64,000 nucleotides of DNA from an uncultured Oscillospiraceae bacterium. GTDB lineage: Bacteria > Bacillota > Clostridia > Oscillospirales > Oscillospiraceae. This document shows positions 24,629 to 34,839 of this stretch, one piece after another. Under the pieces are notes generated by a model. The model had not been told where the DNA came from, did no database searches, and saw only the letters and a program-made list of their open reading frames with translations. Each line of letters starts with the position of its first letter. Position 1 is the stretch's first letter. The DNA lies in the NCBI GenBank assembly GCA_905233385.1, contig CAJOEH010000002.1, forward strand, positions 1 to 64,000, read 5' to 3'. Both the position numbers and the translations under genes were made by a program.

Positions 24629-27265
24629 ATGGAATTACCGAAAACCTATAATCCGCAGGAAGTGGAGTCCAAGCTGTATCAGTTCTGGTGCGACGGCGGC
24701 TACTTCCATACGGAACGCGATCCGGAAAAGAAACCGTTTACGATCGTCATGCCGCCTCCCAACGTCACCGGCCAGCTCCACATGGGCCACGCGATGGACG
24801 CGGCCTTGCAGGATGTGCTGATCCGCTTCAAGCGGATGCAGGGCTACGCCGCTCTGTGGGTGCCGGGCGTCGATCACGCCGGCATCGCCACGCAGATCAA
24901 GGTCGAGGAGGAACTGCGCAAGGAAGGCCTCACGCGCTACGATCTCGGCAGAGAGAAGTTCCTGGAGAAGGTCTGGGCGTGGAAGCACCAGTACGGCAAC
25001 CGCATCGTCGAGCAGCAGAAGAAGCTCGGCGCGTCGTGCGACTGGGAGCGCGCCCGCTTTACGATGGACGAGGGCTGCTCGAAGGCGGTCCGCGAGGTCT
25101 TCGTCAACCTCTATGAACAGGGCCTGATCTATAAAGGCAGCCGCATCATCAACTGGTGCCCGCACTGCGTGACCGCGCTCTCCGACGCGGAGGTCGAATA
25201 CGTCGACAAGCCCGGCAATCTGTGGCATATCCGCTATCCGCTCGCGGACGGCAGCGGCGAGGTCGTCGTCGCGACCACCCGCCCCGAGACGATGCTCGGC
25301 GACAGCGGCGTGTGCGTCAACCCGAACGACGAGCGCTACAAGTCAATCGTCGGCAAGACCGTCATCCTGCCGCTCGTGAACAAGGAGATCCCGGTCGTCG
25401 CGGACGACTATGCCGAAATGGACTTCGGCACCGGCTGCGTCAAGATGACGCCCGCGCACGACCCGAACGACTTTGAGGTCGGCCTGCGCCACAATCTCGA
25501 GATCATCCGCGTGCTGGACGACAACGGCAGGGTCAACGAATTCGGCGGCAAGTACGAGGGGCTGGATCGCTACGAGGCGAGAAAGCAGATCGTCGCCGAT
25601 CTGGAGGAACAGGGTTACCTCGTCAAGGTCGAGCCGTACAGCCACAACGTCGGCACATGCTACCGCTGCCACCGCGACGTCGAGCCGATCATCTCCGCCC
25701 AGTGGTTCGTCAAGATGAAGCCGCTGGCGGAGGAAGCGCTGCGCGTCGTCAACGAGGGCGAGACGAAGTTCGTCCCCGAACGCTTCACGAAGATCTATAC
25801 GAACTGGATGGAGAACGTGCGCGACTGGTGCATTTCCCGTCAGCTCTGGTGGGGTCATCAGATCCCCGCGTGGTACTGCGCGGACTGCGGCCATATGACC
25901 GTCTCCCGCGAAGACGCGACCTGCTGCGAGAAGTGCGGAAGTCGAAACATCACCCGCGACGAGGACGTGCTGGACACCTGGTTCTCGTCCGCGCTCTGGC
26001 CGTTCGAGATCCTCGGCTGGCCGGACACCGAGGCGGAGGACTACAAGTATTTCTATCCGACCGACGTGCTCGTCACCGGCTACGACATCATTTTCTTCTG
26101 GGTTTCCCGCATGATCTTCTCCGGCTGCAAGCAGACGAAGATGCCGCCGTTCCATACCGTCCTCATCCACGGCCTGATCCGCGACGACAAGGGCAGAAAG
26201 ATGTCGAAGTCGCTCGGCAACGGCATCGATCCCTTGGAGATGATCGAACGCTTCGGCTCGGACGCCCTGCGCATGAACATGATCACGGCGAACTCGCCCG
26301 GCAACGATATGCGCTTCTACGTGGAACGCTGCGAGGCGATGCGCAACTTCGCGAATAAGTTGTGGAACGCGAGCCGCTACGTCATGATGAACCTCAGCCT
26401 CGAAAAAAACGAGCTGCCCGCGTTGTCCGAACTGGAGACCGCGGACAAGTGGATCCTCTCCAAGCTGAACACGCTGATCAGCGACGTGACCGAAAACCTC
26501 GACAAGTACGAACTAGGCATCGCCGTGCAGAAGGTCTACGACTTCATCTGGGACAGCTACTGCGACTGGTATATTGAGCTGACGAAGGCTCGCCTTTACG
26601 GCGAGGACGAAGAAAGCAAGCTTGTCGCGCAGAAGGTGCTTCTGTACGTGCTCGATCAGATCCTTCGCCTGATGCACCCGTTCATGCCGTTCATCACCGA
26701 GGAGATCTGGCAGGCGATCCCGCACGACGGCGAGGCGCTGATTGTCGCCTCGTGGCCGAAGTACCGCGAGGACCTGAGCTTCAAGGCCGAGGAGAACGCG
26801 ATGGAGAGCATCATGAACGCCATCCGCTCCGTCCGCAACCGCAGAGCGGAAATGAATGTGCCGCCCTCCAAGAAGTGCACGATCTGCATCGTCACCGCCA
26901 GGCCGGAGATCTTCGAGGCGGGGAAGGGCTTCATGACGCGCCTTGCCTATGCCGACAACGTCGTCATCTCCTGCGCGGAGCCGCAGGGACACGAGTGCAT
27001 GGTCTCCTGCGTGACCCACGACGCGACGCTCTATATGCCGATGAGCCAGCTCGTGGACGTGAAGGCGGAGCTGGAACGCATCGCGAAGGAGCAGGAGAAG
27101 ACCGAAAAATGTCTCGCCGGCATCCGCGCGAAGCTCGGCAACGAGGGCTTTATCGCCAAGGCGCCGGAGGCGGTCGTCGCCGCCGAACGCGCGAAAGCGG
27201 AAAAAATGGAAGCGCTGCTGAATCAGCTCGCCGAAAGCAAAGCAAGACTGAAGGCATTATCATAA
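24629..27265 (+). CDS. valS: Valine-tRNA ligase
   Basis: A class I aminoacyl-tRNA synthetase of 878 residues that charges tRNA-Val. The HIGH-type motif is [11 protein letters not shown] near residue 48 and the KMSKS motif is [11 protein letters not shown] near 525. The editing domain lies between, with [13 protein letters not shown] zinc-ribbon-like pair of C-x2-C motifs (YCADCG and CEKCG) lies in the catalytic region. The C-terminal 60 residues form the expected coiled coil. Expression is under the T-box directly upstream. Confidence 0.97.
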   Translation: MELPKTYNPQEVESKLYQFWCDGGYFHTERDPEKKPFTIVMPPPNVTGQLHMGHAMDAALQDVLIRFKRMQGYAALWVPGVDHAGIATQIKVEEELRKEGLTRYDLGREKFLEKVWAWKHQYGNRIVEQQKKLGASCDWERARFTMDEGCSKAVREVFVNLYEQGLIYKGSRIINWCPHCVTALSDAEVEYVDKPGNLWHIRYPLADGSGEVVVATTRPETMLGDSGVCVNPNDERYKSIVGKTVILPLVNKEIPVVADDYAEMDFGTGCVKMTPAHDPNDFEVGLRHNLEIIRVLDDNGRVNEFGGKYEGLDRYEARKQIVADLEEQGYLVKVEPYSHNVGTCYRCHRDVEPIISAQWFVKMKPLAEEALRVVNEGETKFVPERFTKIYTNWMENVRDWCISRQLWWGHQIPAWYCADCGHMTVSREDATCCEKCGSRNITRDEDVLDTWFSSALWPFEILGWPDTEAEDYKYFYPTDVLVTGYDIIFFWVSRMIFSGCKQTKMPPFHTVLIHGLIRDDKGRKMSKSLGNGIDPLEMIERFGSDALRMNMITANSPGNDMRFYVERCEAMRNFANKLWNASRYVMMNLSLEKNELPALSELETADKWILSKLNTLISDVTENLDKYELGIAVQKVYDFIWDSYCDWYIELTKARLYGEDEESKLVAQKVLLYVLDQILRLMHPFMPFITEEIWQAIPHDGEALIVASWPKYREDLSFKAEENAMESIMNAIRSVRNRRAEMNVPPSKKCTICIVTARPEIFEAGKGFMTRLAYADNVVISCAEPQGHECMVSCVTHDATLYMPMSQLVDVKAELERIAKEQEKTEKCLAGIRAKLGNEGFIAKAPEAVVAAERAKAEKMEALLNQLAESKARLKALS

Positions 27266-27271
27266 GGCAGA

Positions 27272-27303
27272 ATCGTCCGGCTTTTCCGCCGGACGATTTT
27301 TTA
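27272..27303 (+). terminator. Intrinsic terminator after valS
   Basis: A 10-bp stem atcgtccggc / gccggacgat with a 6-base loop is followed by TTTTTTACATTTT, starting six bases after the stop codon. Confidence 0.93.
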
Positions 27304-27336
27304 CATTTTGTTCTTTATTTCCGTTCCGACTTGGTG

Positions 27337-27342
27337 TATAAT
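27337..27342 (+). promoter_or_regulatory. -10 element upstream of lepB
   Basis: A consensus TATAAT lies 32 bases before the lepB ATG, preceded by TG one base upstream (TGTATAAT). The matching -35 (TTTATT at 27314) is weak. Confidence 0.55.
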
Positions 27343-27374
27343 CATTTATTAGGAAAAATAGGAACACGGAAGGA

Positions 27375-28052
27375 ATGAAGGCTGTGGAAGAGAACAGAAA
27401 CGAAGTGCTTGAGACGCAGACGGAACAGGTTCCTGGGGAACCGTCCGCTGAAAATGAAACGAAGAAAAAGGAAGAGAAAAAAGGCGGCTTCCTCTACGAT
27501 ATTTACGCGTTACTGCACGATCTTGTCTATATTCTGGCGGCGATCACGCTGATCTTCGTCTTCTTTGTGCGTCTGGTCGGCGTGAACGGCGAGTCGATGC
27601 TGCCGACCCTCCAGGACGGCGACTATCTCGCGCTCCAGAGCAACGTCATCATGGGCGACCTCGAGTACGGCGACATTATCGTCGCGCGGAAGCTGGAGTT
27701 CAACAGCGGCGAGCCGATCGTCAAGCGCGTCATCGCGACCGAGGGGCAGACCGTGAAGATCGACTATGACGAGAAGGGCGATATCCGCGTCTCCGTGGAC
27801 GGCGTTCTTTTGAACGAGCCGTATATCAACGAGATGATGGAAGCGAGATATGCCGTCCCGATGGAAGTTACCGTCGAAAAGAACTGTATCTTCGTAATGG
27901 GCGACAACCGCAATCACTCCGCCGACAGCCGCTACACGGCGATCGGTCAGATCAAACTGGATCAGGTGCTCGGCAAGGTGCTGATGATCGTCCTGCCGGG
28001 GCAAGACGAGAACGGCTCGCGTGATTTCGGAAGGATCGGAACGGTATCGTGA
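27375..28052 (+). CDS. lepB: Signal peptidase I
   Basis: A type I signal peptidase that removes signal peptides from exported proteins. The 225-residue protein has a charged cytoplasmic N terminus (about 40 residues), one membrane helix around residues 47-68, the catalytic Ser in NGESMLPTL and the catalytic Lys in VKRVIATEG, then MGDNRNHSADSRY. GGAAGGA directly precedes the ATG. The stop overlaps the start of rbgA, so both are cotranslated with the ribosome biogenesis and RNase HII genes that follow. Confidence 0.94.
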   Translation: MKAVEENRNEVLETQTEQVPGEPSAENETKKKEEKKGGFLYDIYALLHDLVYILAAITLIFVFFVRLVGVNGESMLPTLQDGDYLALQSNVIMGDLEYGDIIVARKLEFNSGEPIVKRVIATEGQTVKIDYDEKGDIRVSVDGVLLNEPYINEMMEARYAVPMEVTVEKNCIFVMGDNRNHSADSRYTAIGQIKLDQVLGKVLMIVLPGQDENGSRDFGRIGTVS

Positions 28053-28918
28053 TGGATGACAAGATGAATATCCAGTGGTATCCGGGGCATATGACGAAAA
28101 CGCGCCGCCGGATGGAGGAAGATCTCAGGCTGGTGGACGCCGTCTGCGAACTGCTGGACGCCCGCATCCCGATGGCGAGCCGCAACCCGGATATCGACGC
28201 GATCTGCGGCAAAAAGCCGCGCATGGTGATTCTGAATCGGATCGATCTCGCCGACCCGGACGCGACGCAGCGGTGGACGGACTATTTCAGGAGCAAAGGA
28301 TACTGCGTCCTCAAAACGGACTGCAAGAGTCGGAAGGGAATCGACCGTTTCGTACCCGCAGTGCGGGAGCTGCTCGCCGAAAAGCTGCAAAGATATCAGG
28401 AGCGCGGCTTCGTCAACAAGCCGCTCAAGCTGATGATCGTCGGCATCCCAAACGTCGGGAAATCGACCTTTATCAATCAGATCTCCGGCCGCAAGGGCGC
28501 GAAGGCGGAGAACCGCCCGGGCGTGACGCGCGGCAAGCAGTGGGTCACGGTGGATAAGGGCCTGCTCCTGCTGGATACGCCGGGCATTCTCTGGCCGAAA
28601 TTCGACGATGAAGAAGTCGGCAGGCGGCTTGCCTACACCGGCGCGGTCAAGGACGATATTCTCGACGTGGAGACCCTTGCCTGCAGCCTCATCGCGCTCC
28701 TGTGGAGACGCTATCCCGACGCTTTGCGCGATCGTTACAGGATCGACCTGCCGGAAGACGCGAAGGGCTATGAACTGCTGGAAGAAGCGGGCAGAAAACG
28801 CGGCTTCCTGCTCTCGCGCGGCGAGATCGACACGGAACGGACCGCAAGAGTCCTGCTGGAGGAATACCGCAGCTGCAAGATCGGACGATTTACGTTGGAG
28901 GAGCCGGAATATGAGTGA
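28052..28918 (+). CDS. rbgA: Ribosome biogenesis GTPase RbgA (YlqF)
   Basis: RbgA is a circularly permuted GTPase needed for late 50S subunit assembly. The 288-residue protein begins MDDKMNIQWYPGHM, then shows G4 (NRIDL) before G1 (GIPNVGKSTFINQ) and G3 (DTPGI), the permuted order that defines the family. The C-terminal domain is the ANTAR-like rRNA-binding part. The ATG at 28052 overlaps the lepB stop (TGATG); many relatives start at the in-frame ATG at 28064, which gives MNIQWYPGHM. It overlaps rnhB by 8 bases. Confidence 0.93.
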   Translation: MDDKMNIQWYPGHMTKTRRRMEEDLRLVDAVCELLDARIPMASRNPDIDAICGKKPRMVILNRIDLADPDATQRWTDYFRSKGYCVLKTDCKSRKGIDRFVPAVRELLAEKLQRYQERGFVNKPLKLMIVGIPNVGKSTFINQISGRKGAKAENRPGVTRGKQWVTVDKGLLLLDTPGILWPKFDDEEVGRRLAYTGAVKDDILDVETLACSLIALLWRRYPDALRDRYRIDLPEDAKGYELLEEAGRKRGFLLSRGEIDTERTARVLLEEYRSCKIGRFTLEEPEYE

Positions 28919-29519
28919 GCTTTGGAAATATGAACACGCCGCCTATGAGAAAGGCTTTGACCTGATCTGCGGCGTGGATGAGGCGGGCAGAGGGCCCCTG
29001 GCGGGACCGGTCTGCGCCGCCGCCGTCATCCTGCCGCGCGATCTGGAGATCCAAGGGCTGAACGACTCTAAAAAGCTGTCCGACAAGCGCCGCCGCGCGC
29101 TGTTCGACCAGATCACGGAGCAGGCGATCGCCTACGGAATCGCCATGGTCGACGAGAAGACGATCGACGAGATCAATATTTTGCAGGCAACGTTTCTCGC
29201 CATGCGGCAGGCGGTCGCACAGCTTGCCGTTAAGCCGTCGCTTGCGTTCGTGGACGGCAACCGCGAGCCGGATTTCGGCGAGATCCCCGTGCAGACGATC
29301 ATCAAGGGCGACGCCCTGAGCGCGAACATCGCCGCGGCTTCAATTTTGGCCAAAGTCACGCGGGACCGCTTCATGGAGGAGCAGGACGCCGTGTATCCGC
29401 AGTACGGCTTTGCGGTACATAAGGGCTACGGCACGCAGTCGCATTACGCCGCTCTGCGCGAATTCGGCCCCTGTCCGATCCACCGCATGACCTTCCTGAA
29501 AAAGTTCTATGGCGCGTGA
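28911..29519 (+). CDS. rnhB: Ribonuclease HII
   Basis: RNase HII cuts RNA in RNA-DNA hybrids and removes single ribonucleotides from DNA. The 202-residue protein has the acidic active site in GVDEAGRGPLAGP (Asp and Glu), AFVDGN (Asp) and a later Asp, with SKKLSDKRR and the KGYGTQSHYAAL C-terminal pattern. The ATG at 28911 overlaps the rbgA end, and homologues start here; the frame is open upstream but reads rbgA out of frame. rbgA-rnhB-yraN is a common Firmicute order. Confidence 0.95.
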   Translation: MSELWKYEHAAYEKGFDLICGVDEAGRGPLAGPVCAAAVILPRDLEIQGLNDSKKLSDKRRRALFDQITEQAIAYGIAMVDEKTIDEINILQATFLAMRQAVAQLAVKPSLAFVDGNREPDFGEIPVQTIIKGDALSANIAAASILAKVTRDRFMEEQDAVYPQYGFAVHKGYGTQSHYAALREFGPCPIHRMTFLKKFYGA

Positions 29520-29874
29520 TCTTTCGGGCCGCTGGGGCGAAAGTCTTGCGGCCGCGTATCTGCAAAAGAATCGCTATACGATCACCGCGGCGAATTACCG
29601 CTCCCGCTTCGGTGAGATCGACCTGATCGCGGAGGACAAACGGTATATCGTGTTCGTGGAAGTCAAGCTCCGCAAGAGCGACCGCTTCGCGCAGGCGATG
29701 GAGTTCGTAGATCACAGGAAGCAGGAACGCTTAAAGCAGACCGCCGCGATCTATCTGTCGCAGAATGAGGAAAGCGGCAAGCAGCCGCGCTTCGACGTGA
29801 TCGAGATCTATGCGCCAGACGGCATGCATACCCAAAACCCGCAAATCAAGCATTGGGAGAACGCCTTTGAGTAA
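29509..29874 (+). CDS. YraN-family (UPF0102) nuclease-like protein
   Basis: A 121-residue protein of the UPF0102/YraN family with the restriction-endonuclease-like core: GRWGESLAAAYL, then RFGEIDLIA and VFVEVKLR supplying the D...E-x-K residues. It is thought to be a structure-specific nuclease or Holliday-junction-resolvase-like protein, but activity is not shown for most members. It overlaps the rnhB stop by 11 bases and the next gene by 8, so it belongs to the same operon. Confidence 0.9.
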   Translation: MARDLSGRWGESLAAAYLQKNRYTITAANYRSRFGEIDLIAEDKRYIVFVEVKLRKSDRFAQAMEFVDHRKQERLKQTAAIYLSQNEESGKQPRFDVIEIYAPDGMHTQNPQIKHWENAFE

Positions 29875-30793
29875 TATCCGATTATTTGACGGCCACTGCG
29901 ATACCGCCTTTCTAATGTGGTATCTGAAGCAGCCGCTCCTGCAAAACACCTGCCACGTCGATCTCGCGAAAGCGGGATCGTTTGAAGCCTACGCGCAGGT
30001 GTTTGCTTTTTGCAGCTACGCGGGACAGACCGATCTGATGCCCTGTTCGCAGGAGGAGTATCTGACGATCCCGCTCCGGCTTCTTCGAGAAGAAGTGGAG
30101 AAGAACCGCGATCGCATCGCGTTCGCGCAGTCCGCTTCGGAGATCGAAACACTGAACGCACAGGGGAAGATCGCCGCACTGCTCTCCATCGAAGGGCCGG
30201 AAGTGATCGGCTGCGACCCGGAACGGCTTCCGGAACTTCGAGCGCAGGGCTTCCGCATGTCCACGCTGACCTGGAACGCGGACAATGCGCTGGCGGGATG
30301 GCACGGCGGAGACAAGGGCCTGACCGACCGCGGCAGGGCGTTCGTCCGGGCCGCGCAAATAAATAATATCCTGATTGACGTGAGTCATCTGTCGATGTCC
30401 TCCTTTTGGGACGTCGTCGATGTTACGATAAAGCCGATCCTTGCGAGCCACTCGAACTGCCGCGCGATCTGCGAGCATTCCCGCAATCTGACGGACGATC
30501 AGCTCCGCGCGATCGCGGATACCGGCGGCACGGTCGGACTGAATCTCTATCAGCCGTTCCTCGGCGAAAACGCGGATTTCGGCACGATGCGGGCGCATCT
30601 GGAACATATGCTGACGATCTGCGGCGAGGCGCACGTTGCACTCGGCGGCGATCTGGACGGCTGCGAACTTCTGCCGAAAGGCTTTTCCGATCTGTCAGAT
30701 TATGCAGCGCTTTATGACTATCTGAAAGACTGCGGATATTCCGATCATTTGCTGAATTGCATATTCTACGACAATTTGTATCGATTATTCTGA
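29867..30793 (+). CDS. Membrane dipeptidase (peptidase M19) family protein
   Basis: A 308-residue renal-dipeptidase-like zinc hydrolase. Metal ligands are visible as FDGHCD at the N terminus, LSIEGPE, DVSHLS, SHSN and GGDLDG. The family cleaves dipeptides, including those with a D-residue. The TTG at 29867 is chosen: it gives LSNIRLFDGHCD at the expected place and has GGGAGA seven bases upstream. There is no signal peptide or membrane helix, so it should act in the cytoplasm. It overlaps the yraN stop by 8 bases. Confidence 0.88.
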   Translation: MSNIRLFDGHCDTAFLMWYLKQPLLQNTCHVDLAKAGSFEAYAQVFAFCSYAGQTDLMPCSQEEYLTIPLRLLREEVEKNRDRIAFAQSASEIETLNAQGKIAALLSIEGPEVIGCDPERLPELRAQGFRMSTLTWNADNALAGWHGGDKGLTDRGRAFVRAAQINNILIDVSHLSMSSFWDVVDVTIKPILASHSNCRAICEHSRNLTDDQLRAIADTGGTVGLNLYQPFLGENADFGTMRAHLEHMLTICGEAHVALGGDLDGCELLPKGFSDLSDYAALYDYLKDCGYSDHLLNCIFYDNLYRLF

Positions 30794-30808
30794 AAGGGGT
30801 GAAGACGG

Positions 30809-31498
30809 ATGGCGCTCTACGCGATCGGCGACCTGCATCTGTCTCTCGGCGCGGATAAGCCGATGGACGTGTTTGGCGGAGCCTGGCAGAATTATATGGA
30901 AAAACTGCGCGAGGGCCTGTCCGTCATTCAGCCGGAGGACACGACGGTGCTGCTCGGCGACCTCTCCTGGGCGCTCGACATCGAAAGCGCAAGAGAGGAT
31001 TTCGCCTTCATCCATTCCATTCCCGGCAGGAAGATCATCCTCAAAGGGAACCATGACTTCTGGTGGACGACCGCCGCAAAATTCTATCAGTTCTGCGCGG
31101 AGAACGGCTTTTCCGACATGCATATCCTGCATAACAACGCCTACGTCTATGAGGACACGGCGATCTGCGGCACGCGCGGCTGGTTTTTTGAAGAGGAAGC
31201 CGAGGCGGGAAGTCACAACGACAAGGTCTTCAAGCGGGAACTCATCCGACTGGAAGCGTCTTTGCAGGCGGCGGAACGCGAAGAGATCTTTTGCTTCCTG
31301 CATTATCCGCCGCGCTACCGCGGCTATGAGTGCCCGGAGATCCTGGCCCTGCTGAAACAGTACGGCGTAAAGCTCTGCTGTTACGGCCACCTGCACGGCG
31401 ACAGCCACAAGCTCGCGATCGAGGGGAATCACGACGGCGTGGAGTTCCGCCTTTGCGCCGCGGATTTCCTGAAATTTCGCCCGCTTCGTCTGAAATAG
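30809..31498 (+). CDS. Calcineurin-like metallophosphoesterase
   Basis: A 229-residue phosphoesterase with the full set of metal motifs: IGDLHLS (D-x-H), LLGDLSWA (GD), LKGNHDFWW (GNHD), a His in FLHYPPRY and YGHLHGDS (GHxH). The substrate is not known; related proteins act on phosphodiesters or phosphoproteins. It is the last gene of the lepB operon, with AAAGGGG upstream of the ATG. The gap to the next gene holds a promoter. Confidence 0.88.
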   Translation: MALYAIGDLHLSLGADKPMDVFGGAWQNYMEKLREGLSVIQPEDTTVLLGDLSWALDIESAREDFAFIHSIPGRKIILKGNHDFWWTTAAKFYQFCAENGFSDMHILHNNAYVYEDTAICGTRGWFFEEEAEAGSHNDKVFKRELIRLEASLQAAEREEIFCFLHYPPRYRGYECPEILALLKQYGVKLCCYGHLHGDSHKLAIEGNHDGVEFRLCAADFLKFRPLRLK

Positions 31499-31508
31499 GA
31501 AATAATAG

Positions 31509-31537
31509 TTGAAATATCGGGAAATATCTGTTAAAAT
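31509..31537 (+). promoter_or_regulatory. Promoter of the tig-clpP-clpX operon
   Basis: TTGAAA (31509-31514), a 17-base spacer and TAAAAT (31532-31537) lie 57 bases ahead of the trigger factor start. No CtsR box (heptad GGTCAAA repeats) or CIRCE was seen here. Confidence 0.68.
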
Positions 31538-31593
31538 ATTTCGGCTATATGTAATGTGCGCCAAACGGCGCAAAACACAGGAGGAAACCAACC

Positions 31594-32901
31594 ATGATCG
31601 TAAAAAACGTTGAAAAAGAAGCCGTCCACGCAAAGGTGACAGCCGAGGTCAGCCGCACGGAGCTCGAGCCGGCGATCAATAAAGTCTATCTGAAGATCCG
31701 CAAGGATATCAGCATCCCCGGCTTCCGCAAGGGCCACGCGCCGCGCATGGTCATCGAGGCCGCCTACGGCAAGCACGTCTTCTTTGAGGACGCGATCGAG
31801 GAGTTGTTCCCGGAGATCTATAAGGAATGCGTCCTCTCGCAGGACATCAAGCCCGTCGGCCGTCCGCACGTCTCCGATCTGACGATCGGCGACGACGACG
31901 CCGTCACGCTGGTCATCGAGACCGATCTCTATCCCGAGGTCACCCTCGGCGAGTACAAGGGTCTCGAGGTCGAGAAGGCGGAGGTCGAGGTCGCGGAAGC
32001 CGAGATCGACGCGGAGATCGACCGCATGGCGCAGAACGTCGCCCGCATCACGACGGTCGACCGTCCGGCGCAGGACGGCGATACCGCTGTCATCGACTTT
32101 GAAGGCTTCAAGGACGGCGTCGCTTTTGAAGGCGGCAAGGGCGAGAGCTACGAGCTCAAGCTCGGCTCCGGCAGCTTCATCCCCGGCTTCGAGGAGCAGG
32201 TCGTCGGCATGAGCGCCGGCGAGGAGAAGGACATCAACGTGACCTTCCCCGAGAACTATCACGCCGAGGAACTCAAGGGCGCGGCGGTCGTCTTTAAGGT
32301 AAAACTGCACGAGGTCAAGGAGACCGTCGTTCCCGAGAAGGACGACGAGTTCGTCAAGGACGTCTCCGAATTCGACACCATGGCGGAGCTTCGCGCCGAC
32401 ATCGAGAACCGTATCCGCACCGAGAAGCAGGAAGGCATCGATCGCGCCTTTGAAAACGCCGCGATCGAGAAGGCGGTCGCCAACATGACCGTCGAGATCC
32501 CCGACAGCATGGTCGACGAGGAACTGGAGCGCCAGATGGAGCGCATGGACTATGAGCTTCGTTCGCAGGGCGCGTCTCTGGAAGCCTACGCCAACATGAT
32601 GGGCGGCACGATGGACAACATCAAGAACAGCCTCCGTCCGGGCGCGCTTTCCGCCGTGAAGACCAACGTCCTGCTGGACGCGGTCGTCGACGCGGAGAAG
32701 ATCGAAGTAACGGACGAAGAATGCGAAGAAGAATACGCAAAACTCGCGGAATCCTACAAAATGGACGTGGAGAAGATCAAGGAGATCCTCGACCGCAAGG
32801 GCATGGAGGGCGACCTGCAGGTCCGCAAGGCGGCGAAGCTGATCGCGGACAGCGCGGTCGCGATCGCGCCGAAGGCCGAGGAGAAGAAGGAAGAGGAATA
32901 A
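31594..32901 (+). CDS. tig: Trigger factor
   Basis: Trigger factor is the ribosome-bound chaperone and prolyl isomerase. The 435-residue protein has the ribosome-docking signature PGFRKGHAPR in the N-terminal domain, an FKBP-like domain (about residues 160-245, with DTAVIDFEGF and SGSFIPGFE) and a long helical C-terminal domain. AGGAGG precedes the ATG. It heads a quality-control block with clpP, clpX and lon, the same order as in Bacillus and other Firmicutes. The last residues are an acidic-basic tail of Glu and Lys. Confidence 0.96.
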   Translation: MIVKNVEKEAVHAKVTAEVSRTELEPAINKVYLKIRKDISIPGFRKGHAPRMVIEAAYGKHVFFEDAIEELFPEIYKECVLSQDIKPVGRPHVSDLTIGDDDAVTLVIETDLYPEVTLGEYKGLEVEKAEVEVAEAEIDAEIDRMAQNVARITTVDRPAQDGDTAVIDFEGFKDGVAFEGGKGESYELKLGSGSFIPGFEEQVVGMSAGEEKDINVTFPENYHAEELKGAAVVFKVKLHEVKETVVPEKDDEFVKDVSEFDTMAELRADIENRIRTEKQEGIDRAFENAAIEKAVANMTVEIPDSMVDEELERQMERMDYELRSQGASLEAYANMMGGTMDNIKNSLRPGALSAVKTNVLLDAVVDAEKIEVTDEECEEEYAKLAESYKMDVEKIKEILDRKGMEGDLQVRKAAKLIADSAVAIAPKAEEKKEEE

Positions 32902-32946
32902 TCCTCTTTTGGAACGGTTAGAATGTTTCGAGAAAGGAGCATTGCA

Positions 32947-33528
32947 ATGAGCTTAGTACCTTACGTAGTGGAACAGACGAGCCGCGGCGAGCGCTCGTAC
33001 GACATTTTTTCCCGCCTGCTGAACGACCGGATCGTATTCCTGTCGGAGGAGGTCAACGACACCACGGCGAGCCTCGTCGTCGCGCAGCTTCTGTATCTGG
33101 AGGCGCAGGATCCCGACAAGGATATCCAGTTCTACATCAACAGCCCCGGCGGCAGCGTGACCGCGGGCCTCGCGATCTACGACACGATGAAGTATGTCAA
33201 GTGCGACGTCAGCACGATCTGCGTCGGCATGGCGGCGTCTATGGGCGCGTTCCTGCTTTCCGCGGGCGCGAAGGGCAAGCGTTACGCCCTCCCGAACGCC
33301 GAGATCATGATCCATCAGCCGTCCGGCGGCGCGAAGGGTCAGGTCACCGACATTCAGATCCACGCACAGCGCATTCTCGACATCAAGAAGCGTTTGAACG
33401 AGATCCTTGCCGAGAATACCGGCAAGCCGTATGAGCAGGTCGCCGCCGACTGTGAGCGCGATCACTTCCTTTCCGCCGAAGAGGCGAAGGAGTACGGCCT
33501 CATCGACCAGGTGCTTTATCAGAGATAA
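32947..33528 (+). CDS. clpP: ATP-dependent Clp protease proteolytic subunit
   Basis: ClpP forms the serine-protease barrel fed by ClpX or ClpC. The 193-residue protein has the catalytic Ser in [10 protein letters not shown], His in MIHQPSGG and the downstream Asp in AADCERDHF, plus the N-terminal [19 protein letters not shown] six bases upstream decides the ATG at 32947; the frame is open 24 bases further without a binding site. It lies 45 bases after tig and 17 before clpX. Confidence 0.97.
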   Translation: MSLVPYVVEQTSRGERSYDIFSRLLNDRIVFLSEEVNDTTASLVVAQLLYLEAQDPDKDIQFYINSPGGSVTAGLAIYDTMKYVKCDVSTICVGMAASMGAFLLSAGAKGKRYALPNAEIMIHQPSGGAKGQVTDIQIHAQRILDIKKRLNEILAENTGKPYEQVAADCERDHFLSAEEAKEYGLIDQVLYQR

Positions 33529-33545
33529 GTTAAGGGGAGATTGTT

Positions 33546-34787
<1,242 letters not shown>

Positions 34788-34792
34788 CAGGT

Positions 34793-34825
34793 GAGGGGGA
34801 GCAAATCTTGCCCCCTCTTCTTGTT
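34793..34825 (+). terminator. Hairpin between clpX and lon
   Basis: The inverted repeat gaggggg ... ccccctc closes a loop of about 10 bases and is followed by TTCTTGTT. It may be a partial terminator that sets the lon level relative to clpX. Confidence 0.6.
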
Positions 34826-34839
34826 AGAAAGGAGACCCT

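Noticed and set aside
33480-33545. Possible ATG start for clpX
   Set aside because: No ATG lies between the clpP stop and the conserved zinc domain. The TTG at 33546 with GGGGAG at the right distance gives the family N terminus.
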